Source: Larix sibirica
Taxonomy: Eukaryota; Streptophyta; Pinopsida; Pinales; Pinaceae
Assembly: GCA_004151065.3 (NCBI GenBank)
Contig: NWUY0300025308.1
Span: forward strand, 26,579-38,593
Length of the DNA: 12,015 nt
Reading direction: 5' to 3'
The notes under the pieces were generated by a model that searched no databases, was not told the DNA's origin, and worked only from the letters and a program-made list of their open reading frames with translations. The position numbers and the translations under genes are program-made. Of the stretch, positions 1 to 8,955 are shown one piece after another. Every line of letters begins with the position of its first letter. Positions within the stretch are counted from its first letter, which is position 1.

Positions 1-128
1 AAAGATGATACAATAAGATCGCCTTTATATAGGGCTTGATCCAACAGTGGGAAGGGTTACACCCTTTCACTAGTAACCTAATAATCTACTAATTTATAAA
101 TAATAATATTAATTAAATATTCACAACA
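1..128. other. AT-rich flank, possible 3' end of an unrelated LTR
   Basis: This stretch has no counterpart in the three repeated units that follow. It contains a TATATA box-like run at 26-31 followed by a mixed-composition segment, then a very AT-rich tail ending CACAACA at 122-128. A TATA-like box followed by an AT-rich end finishing in CA resembles the R-U5 end of a plant LTR. The next base begins the truncated LTR1. That an unrelated element ends exactly at 128 is inference; only its terminal part is in the window. Confidence 0.25.
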
Positions 129-1069
129 ATAGGCTACCTAGTGAAGTAACTTGTTACTCCATGAAGACAAGTGGAATCTTCTAGAAGAGACTAGATAAGG
201 CTGGTTAGTATTGTTGAGTTATTTTCGCAGTCAGTTAGTTGAGTCATAGGGTCGGAATAGAGTTTGAATAAAGATTGTATTCATTTTATTAAGGATCAGT
301 GTACCGATTATTGATGGTTATTTACAACATTGTTAGTTGCATTAGTAAAGGGGGGAGAAGCTTGGATAGCTTCGAGGCTTGTAGAACCTGAGAGAGAGGT
401 AGAAAATTGATCTAGGGAAAAGCTCATAACTACTTGTTCTTTGAGCAGAAGAGATAGTGTATGGATATGTGCTCTGTTAAGATCAATTCTATTTCAAGTT
501 CAAGCTCTGGAAATTAATTGAATGGTACAAGTGAATAAAGCAATTATTGTATTGAGTTTTTGTTTACATTGAGTCCAATTATTTCATGAGTTCATAGCAT
601 TGTAATCTATCTATAATCTATAGAGGTTACATTTCATTCTAGTGCTTCCAATTGTAATCCTTCTTAATATTGTTCATATTCATTGAGTTACACCCAAATT
701 GCATGAGAATTTGGTAGCAATTTTGTAAAGAATCATAGGTAATTCTAGTTATGTGTGAAGACACTAGGCCGAGGAGAGAATCAATGAATGGATGGTTACT
801 GTATGCCTAAAATTTGAACGGTTGATTGAATTATGAATGCAATGAGACCAGGAAGAAACAGTTAGAGGAGACTAAGACTAGGAGTATGGTCATCTAATTA
901 ATGCGTTGGGTGTTAGTCTGGAGAAAGTGAAGTAAGAAGTGAGCCGATTGGGAAGCTAAAGCTCGAATGAATTGGACTTGCAGGTGTTAATATTTTCCCA
1001 AGTGTTTTGTGCCGAAGCGTAGAAAGACAGATCTTCGTATGTGGACTTGAGAGGAACAGGTCTGCATCA
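129..1069 (+). repeat. LTR1 (5'-truncated, internally deleted)
   Basis: Homologous to LTR2 and LTR3 from ATAGGCTAC onward, but it lacks the first 12 bases including the TGATGC terminus. A clean 96-bp deletion joins the bases corresponding to 3467 and 3564 of LTR2 (GACTAG directly to ATAAGGC). The lost part carries the AATAAA block present in the other LTRs. The 3' end is GCATCA at 1064-1069, followed by TT and a damaged primer-binding site. It probably served as the 5' LTR of copy 1. Confidence 0.88.
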
Positions 1070-1072
1070 TTT

Positions 1073-1083
1073 TGGTATAGAGC
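1073..1083 (+). other. Primer-binding site, copy 1 (one base lost)
   Basis: TGGTATAGAGC sits three bases after the LTR end. It matches the tRNA-iMet-complementary TGGTATCAGAGC of copies 2 and 3 except for a missing C, which would weaken primer annealing. Confidence 0.8.
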
Positions 1084-1247
1084 ATGGCAGTAATTTTGTT
1101 TCCGAGTAAAGGAAGGATTGTTAGTTTAAAGAAAGGAGTTTTGCTTCTTGTATGAAAGGAAAGGTTATCATGTATTACTAACAAATTCGGAGTAAAGTTA
1201 TTGCTAACAAGAAAGTTGTATCTAGTAGTGAAATATTGTACCAGGAG

Positions 1248-2202
1248 ATGGATGTCAGAGTTGGACGAGGTTGGGTAGGCGAGGAAGACCTAATGCCAAT
1301 GCAACGTTAAGAGAGGAGGTGAGAACTCTGAGAGCAAGGTTGGAAGCCTTGGAGACCTCTAGACATCGAGAGCACAATGGAGATACAAGTGAGGAAGTGA
1401 TACTAGATGAGGAGGACGAGACAATTGCTGAAACTCCTAAGGTAAGAATACTTAAATCAATCTTTGGTGCAGGTTCAAGTTCAAAGGCTGATGTACCATT
1501 CTATAATGGGAGCTTGGATCTAGAGGAACTAATTGATTGGATCAATGCTTTGAATAAACACTTTGATTATGCTGAAGTGAAGGAAGACAAGCAAGTCAAA
1601 TTTGTTGTCACGAGATTGAGAGGGCATGCATCCTTGTGGTGGAATGGTGTGCAAGAGGAGAGGATATTGAAACATAAAGCCAAGATCAATAATTGGAGAA
1701 AAATGACTGCTAAACTAAGTGGTAAGTTCCTTCCTAAGGATTATCAGTTGATTTTGTTTAGGAGAATGCAAAATATTAAGGAAAATTCATGTCAGTTAGG
1801 GAGTTTACTGAGCAGTTCTATAAAGTAAATATCAGATTTGGACATATAGAGGATACACCTGAGAGAGTTTCCAGGCATGTGAATGGTCTGAGATTTGATA
1901 TTCAAGATGAACTAAGCTTGTTGTCATTGAGATCTGTTGAAGAAGCATATCAGATTGCTTTGAAGGTTGAGGAGAAGATGATGAGAAAGCAAAGTCAGAA
2001 AGCAAAGGTGAGAGGCTCTAGAGGAAGGGAACAACAACAGAAAGGTGAAGCTAGTAGTTCAAACCAGCAAGCACAGCCTGACATAACTAATAATAGCAGA
2101 GGTGGAAGAGTTTCTTCAAGAGGAAGAGGCAGAGGAAGAGGTGGACAAGTAAGGTGTTATACATGTGGGGAACTTGGCCATATGTCATGGGATTGTCCAT
2201 AA
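1248..2202 (+). pseudogene. gag: gag (copy 1), two 1-base frameshifts, intact zinc knuckle
   Basis: Structural capsid and nucleocapsid protein of a chromovirus-like Ty3/gypsy element. The start is the ATG at 1248, conserved at 4621 and 7999 in the other copies. In order it encodes a basic RG-containing N-terminus, a short charged helical stretch (REEVRTLRARLEALE), an acidic patch, the Retrotrans_gag core (LRGHASLWWNG, then KFLPKDYQLILF), a basic linker, an RGRGRGRGG run, and a complete CCHC zinc knuckle (Cys at 2155, 2164 and 2194; His at 2179). Compared with copy 3 a base is missing near 1275 and another near 1788, so the frame changes twice. It is otherwise free of stops until TAA at 2200, making it the best-preserved gag here. 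The TAA lies three bases after the last Cys codon, where copy 2 has GAA. Confidence 0.88.
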
Positions 2203-3263
2203 AACATTGTGAGGTAGAGAGGAGCACAAGTAGTGCAAGATTAAACTGAAACTCCAAAGGAATTAGAGGTGATTGAGAAGTACCTTGAAGAAGGTGAGGA
2301 TTTGTTAGTAAGGAAAGTAGTTGTGGGAATTAATGAATCAATCCAAAGGAGGAGCCTGTTCAGGGCGGTCTGCAAGGCTAAATATAAATGCTGCAATTTA
2401 ATACTAGATAGTGGTAGTACTAATAATTTGGTGTCTACAGAAATGGTGGACAAACTGAAATTGAATAGAACAAGACATCCAAAACCATACAGAGTTGCAT
2501 GGCTACGGAAGGGTATCAAGTTCTAGTAAATGAACAATGCCAAGTAGAGTTTCAAGTTGGGAATTATCAGGATAAGGTAAGATGTGACATTATAGAAATG
2601 GATGCTTGTCATGTTTTATTAGGTAGGCCTTGGCAGTTTGATAGAGATGCAGTACATGAGGGAAAGAGGAATGTTTATTCCTTTGAAATGAGTGGTAAGG
2701 AGCATATCCTTTATCCATTCATAGGTAAGCAAGAGGAAGTCAGTAATCAGTTACTGATGATGACTGACAAGAACTTCATGAAATATTCGAAGGCCGTAAT
2801 AGAGGTCAAGGTAATTTCACAAACAAGTTTATCAAATAATTTCTAGATTGAAATGACTGAAAAAATGTGTAGTGATTGGATGAAGGAAGGGATAGACCAA
2901 CATAAAATGTCAAATGCAAGTATGGCATTGATGGAGGAGGCACAATATGTAGTCATGAAGGAAGATGAAAGCATTATGTTTGATGAAATTGATAAGGGTA
3001 GTAATGTAACAGAAGCAAGCAAGGTGAATAAAGACCAAGGAATTCATGCAAAGAGTTCTTGAATGACAAGCATTTTTATGCTAATATATTTACCGTTTGC
3101 TTTTGTAACAGGGAAATGGATCTGTTCAAATGAAGATAAAGATGAACCTTTTGAGAAATTGTTTGCAGGTCAGCTAAAGGAGGAACATAAGTGTTTTGTG
3201 AAGTCAATAAATGTACTTGAGGAACTAGTAAACCTATTGCAAGTAGTATGCTGGAATAGCTGA
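2203..3263 (+). pseudogene. Protease plus hydrophobic tail (copy 1), broken
   Basis: This continues the gag frame; in copy 2 the boundary is open, so the ancestor was probably one Gag-protease protein. Stops occur at 2200, 2215 and 2242. The retropepsin active site LDSGST is intact (DSGST codons 2407-2421). One base is missing near 2509, shifting the frame, and the second protease motif HVLLGRPWQFD follows (2610-2642), typical of plant chromoviruses. After the protease, where a normal element continues into reverse transcriptase, there is a tail of about 200 residues. It has stops at 2844 (TAG, GAG in copy 2) and 3060 (TGA, TGG in copy 2). The tail contains a hydrophobic run (IFMLIYLPFAFVT, codons near 3072-3110). 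The end at 3263 lies slightly past the copy 2 stop. The tail's function is unknown. Confidence 0.85.
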
Positions 3264-3374
3264 AGGGACTGTTCACGATGAGAGAACTACCTATATTTAA
3301 ACTTTGGGTGTATGCTGCAATATTACAGAAAAACAATAGAGAGAGAACTCATGGATAGGATCCCATGAAAAATG

Positions 3375-3389
3375 TCAAGCTCGACAGTC
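3375..3389 (+). other. Degenerate polypurine tract before LTR2
   Basis: TCAAGCTCGACAGTC directly precedes the LTR2 terminus TGATGC. It aligns with TCAAGCTGGGGAGTC before LTR3, so the G-run that would prime plus-strand synthesis has been mutated. Confidence 0.6.
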
Positions 3390-4441
3390 TGATGCAAGAG
3401 CATAGGCTACATAGTGAAGTCTCTTGTGACTTCATGAAGATAAGTGGAATCTTCTAGAAGAGACTAGAAGTCTCTTATGTAATTTTTTGTTTTTAATAAA
3501 ACATACAAGCCTAAATAAGTTGGAGAAGGATACTCGATCCTTTCCAAGTCTAATAGTTAGGAGATAAGGCTGGTTGGTATTTGTTGAGTTATTTTAGCAG
3601 TCAGTTAGTCGAGTCATAGGGTCAAAACGTAGTTTGAATAAAGATTGTATTCCTTTTATTAAGGATTAGTGAACCAATTCTTGATGGTTATTTAAAACAC
3701 TGTTAGTTGCATTAGTAAAGGGGGGGGAGAAGTTTGGATAGCTTGGAGGCTTATAGAGCCTGAGAGAGAGGTAGAATATTGATCTAGGGAAAAACTCGAA
3801 ACTACTTGTTCTTTGTGCAGAAGAGACAGTGTATGGATCTGTGCTCTACTAAGATCAATTCTATTTCAGGTTCAAGCTCTGGAAATTAATTGAATGGTAC
3901 AAGTCAATAAAGCAATTATTGTATTGAGTTTTTGTTTACATTGAGTCGAATTATTTCATGAATTCATAGCATTGTAATATATCTATAATCTATAGAGGTT
4001 AGATTTCATTCTAGTGCTTCAAATTGTAATCCTTATTCATATTGTTCATATTTGTTGAGTTACACCCCAATCGCATGAGAATTTGGCAGCCATTTTGTAA
4101 CAAATTATAGGTAATTCCAATTGTGTGTGAAGACACCAAGCCGAGCAGAGAATCATTGAATGGACGGTTACTGTATGCCTAAAAGTTGAACGGTTTATTG
4201 AATTACGAATACGAAGAGTCGAGGAAGAAACAATTGGAGGAGCTTAATACTAGGAGTATGGTCATCTGAGTAATGCGTTGGGCATTAGTCTGGAGAAAGT
4301 GAAGTAATAAGTGAGCCGACCGGGAAGCTAAAGCTTGAATGAGTTGGAATTGCAGGTGTTAATATTTTCCTGGGTGTTTTGTGCCAAAGCGTGTACAGAA
4401 AGATCTTCGTATGTGGACTTGAGAAGAACGGGTCTGCATCA
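3390..4441 (+). repeat. LTR2 (complete, 1052 bp)
   Basis: Runs from TGATGC at 3390 to GCATCA at 4436-4441, a perfect 6-bp terminal inverted repeat of the TG...CA type. It is followed by TTT and the primer-binding site. It is shared: 3' LTR of copy 1 and 5' LTR of copy 2. AATAAA occurs at 3495-3500 and 3637-3642, and an AT-rich TATA-like block at about 3977-3996. In a 270-bp stretch compared by eye with LTR3 there is roughly one difference per 11 bases, so the copies are old. Confidence 0.93.
3977..3996 (+). promoter_or_regulatory. Possible TATA-box block of the LTR promoter
   Basis: TATATCTATAATCTATAGAG is kept with small changes in LTR1 (near 608-626) and LTR3 (CTATAATATATAGAGG near 7361-7376). 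It is the most TATA-like segment of the LTR. No transcription start can be seen, and the AATAAA motifs upstream of it leave the U3/R order unresolved. Confidence 0.25.
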
Positions 4442-4444
4442 TTT

Positions 4445-4456
4445 TGGTATCAGAGC
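4445..4456 (+). other. Primer-binding site, copy 2 (tRNA-iMet)
   Basis: TGGTATCAGAGC is the standard plant LTR-element site complementary to the 3' end of initiator tRNA-Met. It starts three bases after the LTR2 end and would prime minus-strand DNA synthesis. Confidence 0.93.
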
Positions 4457-4620
4457 GTAGTAGTAATTTTCTTTCCGAGTAAAGGAAGGATTGTTAGTTT
4501 AAAGAAAGGAGTTTTGCTTCTTGTATGAAAGACAAGGTTATCTTGTATTATTAACAGATTCAAAGTAAAGTTATTACTAATATGAAAGTTGTATCCAACA
4601 GTCAAATATTGTGCCAGGAG

Positions 4621-5574
4621 ATGGATGTCAAAGTTGGACGAGGTCGGGGTAGGGAAGGAATTCCTACTGCCAATGCAGAGTGAAGAGAAGAGGTGAGAAC
4701 TATGAGAGAAAGGCTAGAAGCATTGGAGACCTCTAGACATCGATAACACACTGGAGATACAAGTGAGGAAGAGATACCAGATGAGGATGAGGAGACAACT
4801 GTTGAAAATCCTGAGGTAAGAATACTGAAATCAATCTTTGGTGCAGGTTCAAGTTTAAAGTCTGATGTACCATTATATAATGGGAGCTTGGATCCAAAGG
4901 AAATAATTGATTGGATCAATGCTATGAATAAATACTTCGATTATGATGAAGTGAAGGAAGACAAACAAGTCATATTTTCTCTCACGAGATTGAGAGGGCA
5001 TGCATCCTTGTGGTAGGATGGTGTGCAAGAGGAGAGGATCTTGAAACATAAAGCCAAGATCAATAGATGGAGCAAAATGACAGATAAACTAAGAGGTAAG
5101 TTCCTTCCTAAGTATTATCAGTTGATTTTGTTTAGGAGAATGCAAAATATTAAGCAAAAGTCAATGACAGTTAGGGAGTTTACTGAGGAGTTCTATACAA
5201 TAAATATCAGATTTGGACATATAGAGGATACACCTGAGAGAGTTGTCAGGTATGTGAATGGTATGAGATTTGATATTCAAGATGAACTAAGCTTGTTGTC
5301 ATTAAGATCTGTTGAAGAAGCATATCATATTGCTTTGAAGGCTGAGGAGAAGCTGATGAGAAAGATGAGTAAAAAATCAAAGGTGAGAGGCTCTGGAGGA
5401 AGGGAACAACAACAAAAAGGTGAAGCTAGCAATTCAAACCAACAAGCATAGTTTGACAGAACTAATGATAACATAGGTGGAAGAGTTGCTTCAAGAGGAA
5501 GAGGTAGAGGAAGAGGTGGACAAGTAAGGTGTCATACATGTGGGGAACTTGGCCATATGTCATGGGATTTTCCA
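4621..5574 (+). pseudogene. gag: gag (copy 2), four stops, zinc knuckle last Cys lost
   Basis: Same protein as copy 1 gag, starting at ATG 4621 after a leader of about 165 bases from the primer-binding site. The whole gag stays in one frame but has stops at 4681 (TGA), 4744 (TAA), 5014 (TAG, replacing the second Trp of the LWW motif) and 5449 (TAG, replacing CAG). The longest open part covers the C-terminal capsid half (KFLPKYYQLILF to the Gln-rich linker). The RGRGRGRGG run and knuckle follow. Knuckle residues are Cys 5530, Cys 5539 and His 5554, but the fourth ligand at 5569 is TTT (Phe), so zinc binding is predicted lost. Unlike copies 1 and 3 there is no stop at the gag/protease boundary (GAA at 5575). 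Confidence 0.88.
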
Positions 5575-6620
5575 GAAAACATTATGAGGCAGAGAGGAGC
5601 ACAAGTAGTGCAATCTGAAACTGAAACTGCAAAGGAATTAGAGGTGATTGAGAACTGCCTTGAAGAATGTGAGGCTTTATTAATAAGGAAAGTGTTGTGG
5701 GAATTAATGAATCAACCCAAAGGAGGAGCCTGTTCAAGACAGTCTGCAAGGCTAAATGTAAATGCTGCAAGTTAATAATAGATAATGGTAGTACTGATAA
5801 TTTGGTGTCTACAGAAATGGTGGACAAACTGAAATTGAAGAGAACTACACATCCAAAATGATACAGAGTTGCATGGATGCAGAAGGGTCATCAAGTTCTG
5901 GTAAATGAATAATTCCAACTAGAGTTTCATGTTGTGAATTATCAGGATAAGGTAAGATGTGACATTATAGAAATGGATGATTCTCATGTTTGATTAGGTA
6001 GGCCTTGGCAGTTTGACAGAGATGCAGTACATTAGGGAAAGAGGAATGTCTATTCCTTTGAAATGAGTTGTAAGAAGCATAGACTTTATCCATTCAGAGG
6101 TAAGCAAGAGGAACTTAGTAATCAGTTACTGATGATGACTGACAAGAAGTTCATGGAAGATTCGAAGGTTGAAGTAGAGGTCAAGGTAATTTCACAAACA
6201 ACTTTATCAAATAATTTTGAGATTGAAATGACTGACAAAATGTGTAGTGATTGGTTGAAGGAAGGGATATACCAACAAAAAATGTCAAATGCAAGTATTG
6301 CATTGATGGAGGAAGCACAGTATGTAGTCATGAAGGAAGATGAAAGCAATATGTTTGATGAAATTGCTAAGGGTGGTAATGTAAAAGATGCAATCAAGGA
6401 GAAGAAAGACCAAGGAATTGATGCAAAGAGTTCTTGGATGACAGGCATTTTTATGCTAATATATTTACTATTTTCTTTTGTAACATGGAAACTAATCTGT
6501 TCAAATGCATATAAAGGTGAACCTTCTCAGAAATTGTTTGCAGGTCAACTAAAGGAGGAACATAAGTGTGCTTCGATGTCAGGACATGTACTTGAGGAAC
6601 TAGTAAACCTATTGCAATAA
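5575..6620 (+). pseudogene. Protease plus hydrophobic tail (copy 2), protease dead, tail open
   Basis: Directly continues the gag frame through ENIMRQRGAQ. A base is missing near 5693 (AAAGTGTTGTG against AAAGTAGTTGTG in copy 1), shifting the frame. The active-site triad reads DNG in place of DSG (5781-5789). Stops follow at 5859, 5910, 5991 (inside HVLLGRP) and 6033. From 6036 the frame is open to TAA at 6618-6620, giving the best view of the C-terminal tail. The tail has an acidic and Met-rich segment (MTDKMCSDWLKEG, then MEEAQYVVMKEDES), a Lys-rich stretch, then a hydrophobic run of about 18 residues (GIFMLIYLLFSFVTWKLI, codons 6444-6497), then about 40 residues with two more Cys. One membrane helix is the simplest reading. 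It is not a recognisable env gene: there is no signal peptide or separate start. Confidence 0.85.
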
Positions 6621-6758
6621 GTACGTTGGAATGGTTGGCTGAAGAGACTATTCAGGATGAGAGAACTACCCATATTTAACCTTTAGTTGTCTGTTGCAAT
6701 ATTACTGAAAAATAGCAGAGAAGGAACTCATGGAAAGGAGGCGTCCATTTAAAAATTC

Positions 6759-6771
6759 AAGCTGGGGAGTC
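6759..6771 (+). other. Polypurine tract before LTR3
   Basis: AAGCTGGGGAGTC directly precedes the LTR3 terminus TGATGC. The purine-rich AGCTGGGGAG core in this position is the expected plus-strand primer. Confidence 0.7.
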
Positions 6772-7819
6772 TGATGCAGGAGCATCGGATACCTAGTGAA
6801 GTCACTTGTGACTTCACGAAGACAAGTGGAATCTTCTAAAACAGACTAGAAGTCTCTTATCTAATTTTTTATTTTTAATAAAAAATAAAAGCCTGAATAA
6901 GTTGGAGAAGGATACTCGATCCTTTCCAAGTGTAATAGTTAGGGGATAAGGATGGTTAGTATTCTTTAGTTATTTTAGCAGTCAGTTAGTCGAGTGATAT
7001 GGTCGAAACAAAGTTTGAATAAAGATTGTATTCCTTTTATTAAGGATCAGTGAACTAATTCTTCATGGTTATTTAAAACACTGTTAGTTGCATTAGTAAA
7101 GTGGGGGAGAAGCTTGGATATCTTTGAGGCTTGTAAAGACCGAGAGAGAGGTAAAATATTGATCTAGGGAGAAGATCGGAACTACTTGTTCTTTTAGCAG
7201 AAGAGATAGTGTATGGATCTGTGCTCTGTTAAGATCAATTCTATTTCAGGTTCAAGCTCTGGCAATTAATTGAATGGTACAAGTGAATAAAGCAATTATT
7301 GTATTGAGTTTTTTTTACAATGAGTTGAATTATTTCATGAATTCATAGCATTGTAATCTATCTATAATATATAGAGGTTAGATTTGATTCTAGTGCTTCA
7401 AATTGTAATCCTTATTAATATTGTTCATAATCATTGAGCTACACCCAAATCACATGAGAATTTGGTAGCCATTTTGTAAAGAATCACAGGTAATTCCAGT
7501 TATGTGTGAAGACACCCGGCCGAGGAGAGAATCAATGAATGGACAATTACTGTATGCCCAAAAGTTGAACAATTTATTGAATTACGAATGCGCAAGACTA
7601 GGAAGAAACAGTTGGAGGAGCTTAAGGCTAGGAGTATGGTGATCTAATTAATGCATTGGGTGTTAGTCTGGAGAAAGAGAATTAAGAAGTGAGCCGACCG
7701 AGAAGCTAAAGCTCAGATGAATTGGACTTGCAGGTGTTAATATTTTCCCGAGTGTTTTTTGCCGAAGCATGGAAAGAAAGATCTTCGTATGTGGACTTGA
7801 GAGGAACATGTCTACATCA
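6772..7819 (+). repeat. LTR3 (complete, 1048 bp)
   Basis: Starts TGATGCAGGAGCATC, an inverted repeat around AGGA that could fold back on itself, and ends ACATCA at 7814-7819 (GCATCA with one change). It serves as 3' LTR of copy 2 and 5' LTR of copy 3. Nearly full-length alignment with LTR2, with scattered substitutions and few indels. Confidence 0.93.
6877..6889 (+). promoter_or_regulatory. Possible polyadenylation signal cluster in LTR3
   Basis: Two overlapping AATAAA-type hexamers (6877-6882 and 6884-6889) follow a T-rich run about 105 bases into the LTR. One of them is kept in LTR2 at 3495-3500 and the block is deleted from LTR1. The position is early for an R-region signal, so the role is uncertain. 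Confidence 0.25.
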
Positions 7820-7822
7820 TTT

Positions 7823-7834
7823 TGGTATCAGAGC
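7823..7834 (+). other. Primer-binding site, copy 3 (tRNA-iMet)
   Basis: An exact TGGTATCAGAGC lies three bases after the LTR3 end, as in copy 2. Confidence 0.93.
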
Positions 7835-7998
7835 GTAGCAGTAATTTTGTTTCTGAGTAGAGGAAGGATTGTTAGTTTAAAGAAAGGAGTTTTGATTCTT
7901 GTATGAAAGGAAAGGTTATCCTATATTACTTACAGATTCAGAGTAAAGTTATTATTAACAGGAAAGCTGTATCCAACAGTGAAATATTGTGCTAGGAG

Positions 7999-8955
7999 AT
8001 GGATGTCAGAGTTGGACGAGGTTGGGGCAGGCGAGGAAGACCTACTGCCAATGCATAGTTAAGAGAGGAGGTGAGAACTCTAAGAGCAAGGTTGGAAGCC
8101 TTGGAGACCTCTAGACATTGAGAGCACACCGGAGATACAAGTGAGGAAGAGATACCAGATGAGGAGGAGGAGACAACTGTTGAAACTCTTGAGGTAAGAA
8201 TACTGAAATCAATCTTTGGTGTAGGTTCAAGTTCAAAGGTTGATGTATGATTCTATAATGGGAGCTTGGATCCAGAGGAACTAATTGATTGCATCAATGC
8301 TATGAATAAACACTTCGATTATGTTGAAGTGAAGGAAGACAAGCAAGTCAGATTTGTTGTAATGAGATTTAGAGGGCATGCATCCTTGTGGTGGGATGGT
8401 GTGCAAGAGGAGAGGATCTTGAAACATAAAGCCAAGATCAATAGTTGGAGCAGAATGATAGCTAAACTAAGTGGTAAGTTCCTTCCTAAGGATTATCAGT
8501 TGATTTTGTTTAGGAGAATTCAAAATCTTAAGCAAAATTCAATGACAGTTAGGGAGTTTACTGAGGAGTTCTATAAAGTAAATATTAGCTCTGGACATAT
8601 AGAGGATACAGTTGAGAGAGTTGCTAGGCATGTGAATGGTCTGAGATTTTATATTCAAGATGAACTAAGATTTTTGTCATTAAGATCTGTTGAAGAATCA
8701 TATCAGATTGCTTTGAAGGATGAGGAGAAGCTGATAAGAAAGCAAAGTCAGAAATCAAAGGTGAGAGGCTCTGGAGGAAGGGAACAACAATAGAAAGGTG
8801 AAGCTAGTAGTTCAAACCAGCAAGCACAGCCTGTCAGAACTACTGATAACATAGGTTGAAGATTTGCTTCAAGAGGAAGAGGCAGAGGAAGAGGTGGACA
8901 AGTAAGATGTTATACATGTGTGGAACTTGTCCATATGTCATGGGATTTTCCATAA
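7999..8955 (+). pseudogene. gag: gag (copy 3), six stops, zinc knuckle damaged
   Basis: Homologue of the gag of copies 1 and 2, start ATG 7999. It keeps one frame throughout but carries stops at 8056 (TAG), 8119 (TGA, from CGA as in copy 1), 8248 (TGA), 8791 (TAG from CAG), 8857 (TGA from GGA) and 8953 (TAA). Open from 8251 to 8790, it covers the complete Retrotrans_gag core (LRGHASLWWDG counterpart reading FRGHASLWWDG, then KFLPKDYQLILF and the SMTVREFTEEFYKV helix). The knuckle has Cys 8908, Cys 8917 and His 8932 but Phe at 8947 in place of the last Cys, and both neighbouring Gly are Val. Its N-terminal sequence (RGWGRRGRP) shows where copy 1 lost a base. Confidence 0.87.

Noticed and set aside
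987-1184. Minus-strand open frame of 65 codons across the LTR1 end and leader
   Set aside because: It crosses the LTR boundary and primer-binding site and has no recognisable motif; it is a chance frame.
4602-4919. Minus-strand open frame of 105 codons opposite gag copy 2
   Set aside because: It is the complement of the gag N-terminal coding region; the Ser-rich product is a shadow of Glu/Asp-rich gag codons.
6122-6448. Minus-strand open frame of 108 codons opposite the tail of copy 2
   Set aside because: It lies antisense to the protease tail, which is homologous in copy 1; the antisense frame is not kept there.
6435-6620. Hydrophobic tail as a true envelope (env) gene
   Set aside because: It is the C-terminal end of the protease frame with no own start, signal peptide, furin-like site or splice acceptor that I can support, so only a membrane segment is claimed.
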